Of a DNA stretch of 16,622 nucleotides, positions 6,267 through 12,946 are shown piece after piece (position 1 is the first letter of the stretch; each line of letters opens with the position of its first letter). The stretch is from JAYUDN01 sp043769645 (GTDB taxonomy: Bacteria; Patescibacteriota; Gracilibacteria; BD1-5; UBA2023). Under the pieces are notes generated by a model. It was not told where the DNA came from. It was given only the letters and a program-made list of their open reading frames with translations, and did not search any database. The translations under genes and the position numbers were made by a program. Where the stretch lies: contig JAYVJC010000051.1 of the NCBI GenBank assembly GCA_043769645.1, positions 1-16,622 on the forward strand. The letters run 5' to 3'.

Positions 6267-7381
6267 ATGCAAAAATACCTACAACTAATTGAACAATTCC
6301 ACGAAAATAATCCTATAGAAATAGATTTTATAAAGACTCAATTAAAAGGTTGAGAATCACAAGATGAAGTTGAACATATGCTTGATTTCATGTATTCGAA
6401 TAAACATAAAAAACTCGAATGACTTTCGTATAAACTCATTCTTGCGAAGACTAAAAAATGGGATATTCAACTCCAAAAAGTGTCATCAAAAGACACTGAG
6501 AAAGAGTGAATTGACTTTGAAACCTATCTTGATTTCTGAGATGGATTTAGGATTGTAAAACTCATATCAAAACAATGCTATGAGCGAGAATGAAAACTTA
6601 TGTCCCATTGTGTCTGATGATACTTTGGTCGTAATACAACGATCTACTCTCTCCGCGATTCCCAGAACAAGCCTCACTGTACGATAGAGGACTGAAATCA
6701 GGTAAAGTGAAAGTGAAATGGAAGTATCGATCCAAAGTATGTTGAATATGTTGTGAAGTTTCTCGAAAAGAAATGAATGACAGTTTGAGAGAACGAGATG
6801 AAGAATCTTGGGTATCACAAGCTCGATTCTATTGACGAATGACTCACTTGCGATGCAACATACAATGGCTATATTTATGAAAATAAACTTGACCAGATCA
6901 AGGATAAGGATGGAGAAATTTATATGTGATTCTGATTGTTCAATATCAAGAAATACTTTGAGATAGATGTGAATATGAAAATCAAGTGGAACTTCGACTT
7001 GTCTCTGATGCTCAAATACTTTTTTGCTAAAACCAAGAATGATGCAACCTCAGGAGATGAATCAACCTCTGCAACCTCAGGAAATTATTCAACCTCTGCA
7101 ACTCAGGAGATAAATCAACCTCTGCAACCTCAGGAGATGAATCAACCTCCATTGCAAATGGAAAATATAATATTGCTGTTGCAAATGGATTTGAAGCAAG
7201 AGTGAAATGAAAGATTGGAAATTATCTTGTTGTATCTGAGTATATTAAAAATGAGAAATTTGAAAATATTCTTGTTGATGTGAAATGTGTGCAGGTAGAT
7301 GGGAAAACAATAAAAGAGGATACTTTATATATCCTCAAAAATTGAATTTTTATAGAAATTAACGACAAAATACCTAAATAA
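6267..7381 (+). CDS. PcfJ-like protein with repeat-rich C-terminal domain, frameshifted
   Basis: Read through 17 UGA codons. Residues about 85-165 match PcfJ-like proteins: GKLMSHCVGGYFGRN, IYSLRDSQNKPHCTIE and QVKGKGNGS. The GG of HCVGGY is two consecutive UGA codons. From residue 260 there are four copies of a nine-residue unit (ATSGDESTS type) leading into a beta-rich domain (IANGKYNIAVANGFEARVKG ... NYLVVSEYI). This combination is familiar from other phage proteins. The third repeat copy lacks one base, so the frame breaks near 7098-7123. Unshifted, the ORF runs to TAG at 7296-7298 with an implausible tail. Restoring one base gives a 371-residue protein ending at TAA 7379-7381. It may be a real mutation, a slippage or phase switch, programmed frameshifting or an assembly error. 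The function is unknown. Confidence 0.78.
7044..7150 (+). repeat. 27-bp tandem repeat, four copies, third one base short
   Basis: Units lie at 7044-7070, 7071-7097, 7098-7123 and 7124-7150. Consensus pieces are GCAACCTCAGGAGATGA and ATCAACCTCT. The third copy reads GCAACTCAGG, missing one C, and is 26 bases long. Each full unit encodes nine residues (A-T-S-G-x-x-S-T-S). The one-base loss shifts the reading frame of the PcfJ-like gene. Confidence 0.9.
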
Positions 7382-7383
7382 AT

Positions 7384-7752
7384 ATGCCAAACCTCACAAA
7401 TACGGAATCTCAGGATCAGATAGCAATAGTCGATTATCTCTCAATTCTTGAGAAACAAAAGAAAGTATTATGGTTCACGTGAAGTTGAAATTGACAATAC
7501 CAGAGAAGCTGGATGGTAAAGGCTAAAATGCAAAGAGAGTGAATACGAGCAGGTATGCCCGATCTCCTCATATGCTTTCCTCATAATCTCACATTTATCG
7601 AAATGAAGCGAGAGAAATGATGAAAGCTTACAGACGAACAGAAACACGCGATAAAGTGTATAAACGCTATTTGAGATGCTTTCTGAGTCGTGAGCGCATA
7701 CGTGGCTTACTGATTTAAAGAAGCAAAGTCAATTATTGATTGATATTTATAA
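7384..7752 (+). CDS. VRR-NUC domain nuclease
   Basis: A 122-residue protein read through ten UGA codons. It carries the signature of the VRR-NUC (PD-(D/E)xK) fold: GIRAGMPDLLICFP with D60, then FIEMKREKGGKLTDEQ with E73 and K75 as catalytic residues and Q86, then GVVSAYVAYGFKEA. The size fits phage stand-alone VRR-NUC enzymes, which are often found in replication modules and thought to cut branched or flap DNA. Several UGA codons fall on conserved glycines (REG-IRAG, EKGG). It starts 2 bases after the previous stop. The end overlaps no other gene. Confidence 0.85.
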
Positions 7753-7763
7753 CCTTTAATTTT

Positions 7764-7949
7764 ATGTTTTTTGCCTTATTCCTTTATTTTTCTCTCTTTA
7801 CCATCTTTTTTTTAATGAGTCTAAGAGGTAATACCAACGAAATGATCTTCTGGGGGGTACTTACTATCTTGACTGCAATTATCATATTATTTTTTTATTA
7901 TGAAATATTTTTTTCTAATTTTTCTTCCCATAATCTTTGTCGGGTGTAG
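7764..7949 (+). CDS. Small two-helix membrane protein
   Basis: A 61-residue ORF with ATG at 7764 and TAG at 7947, no UGA. There are two hydrophobic segments: residues 1-19 (MFFALFLYFSLFTIFFLMSL) and about 29-48 (IFWGVLTILTAIIILFF), joined by a short polar loop (RGNTNE). This hairpin layout is seen in holins, but also in many other phage membrane proteins, and it is not beside the endolysin. Its last 50 bases overlap the downstream lipoprotein gene in another frame. Confidence 0.55.
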   Translation: MFFALFLYFSLFTIFFLMSLRGNTNEMIFWGVLTILTAIIILFFYYEIFFSNFSSHNLCRV

Positions 7950-8160
7950 TTATGCTGATACAGTCTCTCGGAATCTTTCAATTGATGCAGACTACTTCAA
8001 GGTAGAACGAAGAGTTATCTTCTATAACGGAATAACTGGTGAGTATATGCTTACCATAGAATGAAGATGCTCACTCGGGAATAACGACCCCGAGCGGAAG
8101 CTAACTGTTACCTGTAAGGTATGAGATGATAGATGAGTCACAAAGATGAGTAATGATTAA
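7900..8160 (+). CDS. Phage beta-sandwich-type lipoprotein
   Basis: An 86-residue protein read through three UGA codons. The N-terminus is a lipoprotein signal: KYFFLIFLPIIFVGC, with the lipidated cysteine at residue 16. The mature part is beta-rich (KVERRVIFYNGITGEYMLTIE then RCSLGNNDPERKLTVTCKVG) and resembles small beta-sandwich lipoproteins of Gram-positive phages, where roles in blocking superinfecting phage have been proposed for some lipoproteins. It would be tethered to the outer face of the host membrane. It starts inside the preceding membrane gene with a 50-base overlap. An overlapping membrane protein and lipoprotein also recalls spanin pairs, but the sequences give no specific support. 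Confidence 0.7.
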
Positions 8161-8209
8161 TCCAATACAAGAACTCAAATTACGTTTACTTAATAACCCT
8201 TAGAACTCT

Positions 8210-8623
8210 ATGTACACTCCAACCCAAATCTCAGCAATAAAAATATTTTGAAAGAAGGATTTATCTTTTTGATGCTTACTATTCTCTAATAGATATATAA
8301 CATATATAGCTCCTGAGTATGGTGACTCCTGACCCACAGGAAGTCATAGATTTATTGATGATTGAGACAACTCTTTTATTTGGAAAATGAAAGATGTTGA
8401 AATCCTCTGACATATTCCTAGTCTTGAAGACCTCTTTCAAGTGGCTATGGATAAATGATACAGCCCTGCATTCTATTATGATGAAGAATACTCCAAATAT
8501 ATAGTTTCTTTTGAGAGAAAAATAGCTGATAGACAATTTACCCAAGATGATTTTCCATACAATCCAATTCTTCCACTCCTCGACCAACCGAATCTCGAAG
8601 AAATTATTTCCTTATTCAAGTAA
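8210..8623 (+). CDS. Hypothetical protein
   Basis: A 137-residue protein from ATG to TAA, read through six UGA codons. It is aromatic and acidic, mixed alpha/beta, without membrane segments or cysteine pairs. Recognisable stretches are GHIPSLEDLFQVAMDKGYSP (residues about 71-90) and a C-terminal helix (LLDQPNLEEIISLFK). The middle resembles small phage early proteins with no known role, but I cannot name a family. It sits between the lipoprotein gene and a small basic gene that starts 3 bases after its stop. Confidence 0.65.
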
Positions 8624-8626
8624 CCT

Positions 8627-8788
8627 ATGTCTAAAATTCTATATAAAATATTTAGGCTTTCTTTTATGAGATTCTCTATTAGGAATAAAATCCATAGATT
8701 TATTTGATTCACTCTTATCTGGAGTCATAAGAAGAAAGAATGAACTTGATTTACTTTATTTGGAAAGAAATTTTATTTTAAACAATAG
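8627..8788 (+). CDS. Small basic hypothetical protein
   Basis: A 53-residue ORF from ATG (TAAcctATG spacing) to TAG with three in-frame UGA codons. It is rich in Lys, Arg and Phe (MSKILYKIFRLSFMRFSIRN, then FGKKFYFKQ), with one moderately hydrophobic stretch (HRFIGFTLIWSH). It has almost no acidic residues. It could bind RNA or DNA or lie at the membrane surface. No family is recognised. Confidence 0.45.
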
Positions 8789-8794
8789 AACTAT

Positions 8795-8983
8795 ATGATA
8801 ATCTATCAAAGAGCCTCCGACCTTCCACCAGAACTCGCAGAGCGTAGAAAGCTCCTCGCTGACTATGATTCTCTCGGTGATACTTGAGAGAGACGAATAG
8901 AAATCTACAAACTCAGAAGCGCGATGATCACCAAGAAATACGAAGCTATCCTATCCCCCCAGAAACGAGGGGATTTTTTATAA
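8795..8983 (+). CDS. Small helical hypothetical protein
   Basis: A 62-residue ORF with one in-frame UGA (GDTGERR). It is helical and charged (ELAERRKLLADYDSLGD, then IEIYKLRSAMITKKYEA). Its last codons (SPQKRGDFL, then TAA) are encoded by the stem and T-run of an intrinsic terminator, so coding and termination signals overlap. No family is recognised. It ends the transcription unit that contains the lipoprotein and VRR-NUC genes. Confidence 0.55.
8953..8979 (+). terminator. Intrinsic terminator overlapping a 3' coding end
   Basis: ATCCCC (8953-8958) pairs with GGGGAT (8969-8974), then a run of T to 8979. The TAA of the preceding gene lies at 8981-8983, just past the T-run, so the hairpin is wholly inside the coding sequence. 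Confidence 0.8.
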
Positions 8984-8997
8984 CCTAAAATACACCC

Positions 8998-9324
8998 ATG
9001 ACTGAATATACACCATTTAGTAAACGCTATAATATCACCGATAAAGATATCGGATGACTCCTCGACTATATCGAGAGAGTTATGGGATGGGATATTGAAT
9101 ATACAGAGCATTCCACATGGGGGCCACTAAAAATGTGGTGAATACGCTGCTGACCAGTATTTTATATCGGAAACAATGGGTGAATCATCCATTTTTACAC
9201 CTGAGCTCGGTGGCCGAACTGAAAAAATCGACCAGCGTTCTCAGAAATGACAGAAGAAGTATTCTACCGCACATACAAATCACTCCTCCCCGTTATCCGC
9301 GATCTATATCCTAACAAGAATTAA
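8998..9324 (+). CDS. Hypothetical protein
   Basis: A 108-residue protein from ATG to TAA read through six UGA codons. Several pack into one stretch (WGIRCGPVFYIGNNGGIIHFY, residues about 52-72), giving a glycine- and aromatic-rich beta segment. The C-terminus is helical (MTEEVFYRTYKSLLPVIRDLY). No family is recognised. It starts 14 bases after the previous gene's stop and follows a terminator, so it begins a new unit. The standard code would cut it at residue 20. Confidence 0.6.
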
Positions 9325-9338
9325 CCACTCTCACACTT

Positions 9339-9806
9339 ATGAAAGTCAAAAAAACCATCACCATCGATACAAAGTGAATAGAAATCGGTGACACATTCTA
9401 CAAGTTTTCCACATACGATGCTGGCAATCCGAAAGCATTCTATGAGTGACAAAGGCTCGTTATAAAGGACATCCGATTCGAGCATAGAACTCCTGAAATC
9501 ACCGTATGTTGGGATGTTCCAGTAAAGAACTGAACACTTCCAGAAAATCACAAGATAATTGATTTCAAGTGATTCGGTAATAAGGATGAGAAGTGAGAAG
9601 AAGATATTCATAGTTTCACAACTTTCTGTACAACAGGAATGGCATGAAATCCATCATTCAACTTCTACGTCATGGATAAGAAGTGACAAGTCCAGAAGGA
9701 AATCGAGAAGAGAAAAGAACACATCCGAAAGAAAATAGAGAAAGAACTATTAGATGCAGAGGAAAACATAAAAAAGAACAAAGAAATTCTCAAATCTATC
9801 AAATAA
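9339..9806 (+). CDS. Hypothetical protein with C-terminal coiled coil
   Basis: A 155-residue protein read through seven UGA codons. The first 110 residues are beta-rich (KKTITIDTKGIEIGDTFYKF, then PEITVCWDVPVKNG and HSFTTFCTTGMAG). The last 40 are a charged helix, very likely coiled coil (KEIEKRKEHIRKKIEKELL, then NIKKNKEILKSIK). The organisation suggests a small folded domain with an oligomerisation helix. No family is recognised. The stop codon TAA abuts the following terminator stem, sharing one base. Confidence 0.6.
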
Positions 9807-9828
9807 CTCCCACCCAGGGAGTTTTTTT
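9806..9828 (+). terminator. Intrinsic terminator before the tRNA gene
   Basis: ACTCCC (9806-9811), five-base loop, GGGAGT (9817-9822), then T to 9828. It immediately precedes the tRNA, so the tRNA needs readthrough or its own promoter. The stem closely matches the terminator at 4711. Confidence 0.85.
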
Positions 9829-9829
9829 C

Positions 9830-9903
9830 TGGAAAGTAGATCAATGGTAGATCAGCGGACTTTGAATCCGTCAATGTAGGTTCGATCCCTACCTTTCCAA
9901 CCA
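9830..9903 (+). tRNA. tRNA-Gln (anticodon UUG)
   Basis: A full cloverleaf can be drawn. Acceptor TGGAAAG/CTTTCCA (9830-9836 with 9893-9899). D-arm GATC-AATGGTA-GATC. Anticodon stem GCGGA/TCCGT with loop CTTTGAA, anticodon TTG at 9862-9864. T-arm GTAGG-TTCGATC-CCTAC. Discriminator A and an encoded CCA at 9901-9903. It reads CAA (and by wobble CAG) as glutamine. It is not a UGA suppressor, so the recoded UGA must be read by a host tRNA or one outside the window. Confidence 0.92.
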
Positions 9904-9927
9904 TTCTATTTTTTTACTTTCATTTCT

Positions 9928-10248
9928 ATGAAGTATATTTTTCTCTGTTTATTTCTTGTGGCTTCTACAGTAAGTGCTGCAACAGGATCTACATCCACTG
10001 GGTCAACATCCACAGGTACAACTTCTATTGGAGGTACAAGTACTGGAACGGTAGCTCCTATATACAGCATCTCCACTGGAAATGGTTGACCTATTCGAGC
10101 TTACAATTTCACCACGAAAGGATATGATATGTATCCTCAGTGTTTCCCATGGGCTTGGCTCTTGGACTTCTACAAGGGAAATGTATTCATGATCTACGAG
10201 AATCAGAAGGCTTGTCGTGAACAACGTCTCATTGATTTCGGCTTTTAA
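9928..10248 (+). CDS. Secreted small protein with Ser/Thr/Gly-rich linker
   Basis: A 106-residue protein with one UGA. Residues 1-17 form a signal peptide (KYIFLCLFLVASTVSA) with a plausible cleavage after A17. A 35-residue Ser/Thr/Gly linker (STGSTSTGSTS-type) follows. The C-terminal 55 residues form a compact domain with two cysteines (YPQCFPWAW and KACREQRL) that may pair by a disulfide. It should be exported. A surface or cell-wall function is possible, but no family is recognised. A strong terminator follows 4 bases after the stop. Confidence 0.62.
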
Positions 10249-10252
10249 TTCA

Positions 10253-10278
10253 ACCCCTTTTCGGAGGGGTCTTTTTTT
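10253..10278 (+). terminator. Intrinsic terminator
   Basis: ACCCCT (10253-10258), a six-base loop, AGGGGT (10265-10270), then C and a T-run to 10278. It closes the secreted-protein unit. Confidence 0.85.
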
Positions 10279-10285
10279 CGTATTT

Positions 10286-10444
10286 ATGCAAAATAAGATA
10301 TCGCTCGAGAAAATCGATACCATCATCTCATACTGATTCGAAACATGATATCGGTACTGAGAGAAAGTTAAAATTGCACGAGAAATATGAGTACATAGAA
10401 ACACCATTTTCAGAAGATGGAAACGCATCGAAAATAGTTTCTAA
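10286..10444 (+). CDS. Small helix-turn-helix protein
   Basis: A 52-residue protein from ATG to TAA read through four UGA codons. The C-terminal half has a clear helix-turn-helix pattern (GEKVKIAREIGVHRNTIFRR), like transposase or Trp-repressor-type HTHs. With almost nothing else in the protein, it is probably a small DNA-binding regulator. It stands alone between a terminator and a 64-base gap. Its target is unknown; the nearby late genes are candidates. Confidence 0.6.
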
Positions 10445-10508
10445 TTTTCTTTGCAAAGTGGTGTGCAATTCAGGAAGATGATAGTACTTATTTATTACCC
10501 AAAAAACT

Positions 10509-10751
10509 ATGGCAAAAGCTAAGAAATCTCCAGATGATATTCTGGAACAGTCACCAGAAGAAGTTCTCGCAGAGATCGTCGCTCCAGTACCTGCAGAACC
10601 ATACGTAGGAAAGGTAGAATCAGTAGTAGATGGAAAGGTTGTCACTCTCACTGGTGTATTCCACGATGAACAGGTCGAAGGAAGTGAAATCGTTCGTGTC
10701 ACCGACAAAGAATGAAATCAAGTGAACAAATGGTTTCTCGCTGATAAGTAG
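10509..10751 (+). CDS. Small acidic hypothetical protein
   Basis: An 80-residue protein with one UGA near the end (DKEGNQVNKW). A short basic N-terminus (MAKAKKS) precedes an acidic helix (DDILEQSPEEVLAEIV), then a beta-rich segment (GKVESVVDGKVVTLTG, then EIVRVTDKE). The size and layout resemble small head or decoration proteins in phage late modules, but the assignment is a guess. Start context ACCCAAAAAACT-ATG lacks a Shine-Dalgarno sequence. Confidence 0.58.
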
Positions 10752-10758
10752 TCAGTGA

Positions 10759-10783
10759 ATCTCTGCTTTATGTAGAGATTTTT
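10759..10783 (+). terminator. Possible weak terminator
   Basis: AATCTCT (10759-10765) pairs with AGAGATT (10774-10780), followed by only a short T-run (10779-10783). It lies just after the TAG at 10749-10751 and before further inverted repeats, so it may be part of a larger regulatory fold. Confidence 0.45.
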
Positions 10784-10842
10784 GGTGATAGTGCTCTCGG
10801 TCACCCGCAGAGAAAGAAAAGAAATAATGAACCACTGTCACC
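10784..10842 (+). promoter_or_regulatory. Alternative inverted repeats ahead of the terminase-like gene
   Basis: GGTGATAGTG (10784-10793) pairs with CACTGTCACC (10833-10842) over ten positions with one G-U. Its first half, GGTGA, can instead pair with TCACC at 10801-10805, so the two folds exclude each other. There is no ORF in this 118-base gap. A site just before a terminase small subunit gene is a usual place for cos or pac sequences; an attenuator is the alternative. Both are inferred. Confidence 0.35.
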
Positions 10843-10869
10843 AGTAATATCTATATAACATTTTTACTT

Positions 10870-11007
10870 ATGAGGATAGAACCAAAAATAGCATACGAAA
10901 ACCAGAAGATACGAAATCTTGCAGAAGATTTATGAAAGATAATGTCGTACCATTATATAAAAGATATGTATAACACTTTACTTTATTGAGATAATGCCAC
11001 GAGGTAA
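10870..11007 (+). CDS. Small hypothetical protein upstream of terminase-like gene
   Basis: A 45-residue ORF from ATG to TAA with two in-frame UGA codons (AEDLGKIMSYHY and LLYGDNATR). It is mostly helical and charged. It overlaps the next gene's start by 14 bases, suggesting coupled translation. No family is recognised. Confidence 0.5.
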
Positions 11008-11449
11008 GAAAACAGACATACAAACAAAAGCAAAAATAGCAGAACTCCGCGTCACTAAAGGAATGCAGGGGTCTGATATTTCGAAAGAGTTAGATATTCC
11101 AGAGAGAACAGTCAATAAGATTATTGATACTGACATTGCCGAAGTTTGCCGAGACAGTGATTTAATATTGTGAATCATCGATGATGCAGTAGAGGCTTCA
11201 AAGATAATGGGTGAAATCACGCTTACAATGGCGAAGGATGTAAAGACAAGAATGACAGCACAAGAGTGAAGGCCTACAACAGATGAAATACGAACACTCA
11301 ATACTACTGTTGCTGAATGATTTAAGCGCTCACAACTCTTGCAGGGTAAAGCTACAGAGAACTACTGAATAGACATATCAAAAGTGAAGGACTTGCCAAA
11401 TGAAGAGATATCAAAGTTTATTTCTTCAGCTATAAAGACAGATGCCTAG
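10994..11449 (+). CDS. Terminase small subunit-like protein
   Basis: A 151-residue protein read through four UGA codons. The N-terminus is MPRGKKTDIQTKAKIAEL, then a helix-turn-helix (GMQGSDISKELDIPERTVNK, residues about 24-43) like the DNA-recognition domain of terminase small subunits. The rest is helical, with a segment reminiscent of them (TVAEGFKRSQLLQGKATEN, residues about 111-129) and a C-terminal tail (DLPNEEISKFISSA). The small subunit binds the packaging site and guides the large-subunit motor. A conserved large subunit does not follow directly, which weakens the call; a regulator with the same fold is possible. It overlaps both neighbours. Confidence 0.55.
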
Positions 11450-11867
11450 ATGAGTGTACACTAGAACAAAATCAATATTAGGATTATACAAGCGTAGAGT
11501 TCTTAACGGTAGAAAGCGGTTAAGAAAAATCATACTCAAGCCAATCAAAAGAATAAACCAGAACTTTCTATTAGAATACATACCATTACCCGATATTGTT
11601 GACGAATATTATCTCCCTTACATATATAAAAAAATGGAAGAAATCGAATCAAAAATAATACAAGATGATGATTGAGGATTTGCCCTCATCATAACTCATC
11701 AAGGCTTTCGAATACTATTGCAAAGTAGCGACGAGGATACAATCATCTTCACACGACAAGCCACGATATGACTTATTAGAGAGATGGATTGCAAATGAGT
11801 GTCGATGGAATACTACGAAGAGTGTACAACGGTTGAAGGACAAAAGAAACACTGACTCTATCAATAA
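11442..11867 (+). CDS. Hypothetical phage protein (MPRGVY start)
   Basis: A 141-residue protein. With UGA as glycine, the start is ATG at 11442, overlapping the upstream stop by 8 bases and giving MPRGVYTRTKSILGLYKRR, a start seen in several phage proteins. The fourth codon is UGA, so a standard-code reading would place the start at GTG 11454. Five UGA codons in all. The N-terminal third is strongly basic (LNGRKRLRKIILKPIKRI), the middle acidic (KKMEEIESKIIQDDD) and the rest mixed beta (GFALIITHQGFRILLQ). The function is unknown. The basic region may bind DNA. Confidence 0.62.
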
Positions 11868-12011
11868 TATGAAACTCACAAAAAGGTATGATCGAAAGTA
11901 GAACAGTGAATTCTATCATAGTATTTCCTCATCCTAATTGGTGGGTGTTTTTCAATTTTTCTTGATGTAAGAAGATTATAAGTAGTTTGTATTTATATCA
12001 CAAATATAAAT
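11868..12011 (+). promoter_or_regulatory. Non-coding gap before the structural genes
   Basis: A 144-base AT-rich gap. It has a bulged hairpin (TATGA...TCATA with TAGAA...TTCTA inside, about 11887-11920), then a terminator-like hairpin at 11930-11952, then A/T-rich DNA up to ATG 12012. No ORF longer than about 10 residues is credible. I cannot assign clear -35/-10 boxes; a late promoter is plausible from position only. Confidence 0.35.
11930..11952 (+). terminator. Possible intrinsic terminator
   Basis: CATCC (11930-11934) pairs with GGGTG (11943-11947) with one G-U, then five T. The stem is short, so the call is modest. It separates the terminase-like unit from the virion structural genes. 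Confidence 0.45.
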
Positions 12012-12938
12012 ATGGCAATCCTACAAGACCTCCGCAATACATTCTATGGGATTCTCTCTGAGAGTGAGTCATCCGTGGACTATTCTCCAACTATCGCAGA
12101 CAAATTCATCAATAAGAATCAGCTCCTCGTGTGTACTGGTGGAGTAGTCAACCCACAGACAGGAGATCAGATCAAGAAGGGTCGACTTCCATTCCTCGAT
12201 ACTGATGTCTTCTATGCAGTCATCCAGGACACCACCGTTGGTTCTAATGGTTTTACTGTGTGAGCTACGACAATCCCTGCAGGGAACACGACAGGATTCA
12301 TGTCAGCAGGATATATCTACATCGATGGTGCTATCATCTCATATTCAAGCAAGACAACGACATCATTCCTCGGGTGTACTTGAGTGACTCTTGGTGTGTG
12401 AGCTGGAAAGAAGATCGCACAAGTCTATCAATTGCCGAGCAACTACTCAACACCTGTTGAGATTGTGTTCGATCACTCATTCCGTGTGCCATACAAGGAC
12501 TATCGCAACCTTTTCCTCGGTCAAACCAACAACCCAACCGCTCGATATACGAGCACGAGTAGTTCCGATATACGATCCCAATACTTCTCTCCATTCTACA
12601 CAATCAGGAATGTGGGATGAATCTATTTCCTCGTTCCATTCAATATCAATACGAGTGGAAAGAATATGCAGTTCACCTATGAGAAGAAGCCAACCAAGAT
12701 GAGCGCTGTTGGTTCTACTTGCACGATTCCTGATGATGAACTCTCTGACGTGATCGCATACCTCGCAGTGGCAGAGATGCTCTACAACCGATGACAAGAA
12801 GACTCTGGGATGGCGCTCTACACGCAACTCGCGCTCCCACAACTCCAAGGACTCTATAGCTACTATAACCGCCAACACGCTGAGGATCAATTCAACACTC
12901 GAGTTGCTACTGCCAAGGATGTGAACCTCAATATATAA
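12012..12938 (+). CDS. Head-tail adaptor-like virion protein
   Basis: A 308-residue protein read through five UGA codons. The C-terminal ~70 residues are helical, in a pattern seen in phage adaptor/connector proteins (IPDDELSDVIAYLAVAEMLY, then a helix with LALPQLQGLYSYYNRQ). A beta-rich insert of about 100 residues (ATTIPAGNTTGFMSAGYIYI ... GAGKKIAQVY) resembles inserts in such proteins. The middle binds no obvious cofactor. The likely role is joining portal or head to the tail. Five of about 25 glycines are UGA, fewer than in the early genes. Start context ACAAATATAAAT-ATG. The next gene starts 8 bases after its stop. Confidence 0.5.
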
Positions 12939-12946
12939 AAACCAAT

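Noticed and set aside
7021..7200. CRISPR array at the tandem repeats
   Set aside because: The repeats are contiguous, in frame with a protein repeat and have no spacers.
8153..8203. 16-codon ORF starting in ATGATTAA at the lipoprotein stop
   Set aside because: The coupling-like overlap is suggestive, but 16 residues with no recognisable feature are too little to support a gene.
9665..9904. Minus-strand ORF beginning MVGKVGIEPTLTDSKSADLP
   Set aside because: This is the well-known false protein made by translating the antisense of a tRNA gene; the tRNA-Gln on the + strand explains it.
10003..10428. Minus-strand ORF (141 aa) spanning the secreted gene, terminator and HTH gene
   Set aside because: It crosses two + strand genes and a strong terminator and has no recognisable motif.
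11869..11901. 10-codon ORF after the MPRGVY gene
   Set aside because: Too short and lies in a hairpin-rich non-coding gap.
12477..12890. Long minus-strand ORF (137 aa) opposite the adaptor-like gene
   Set aside because: It is a shadow of a continuous + strand code-25 gene with good domain-like features; its own sequence is low quality and basic/serine-rich.
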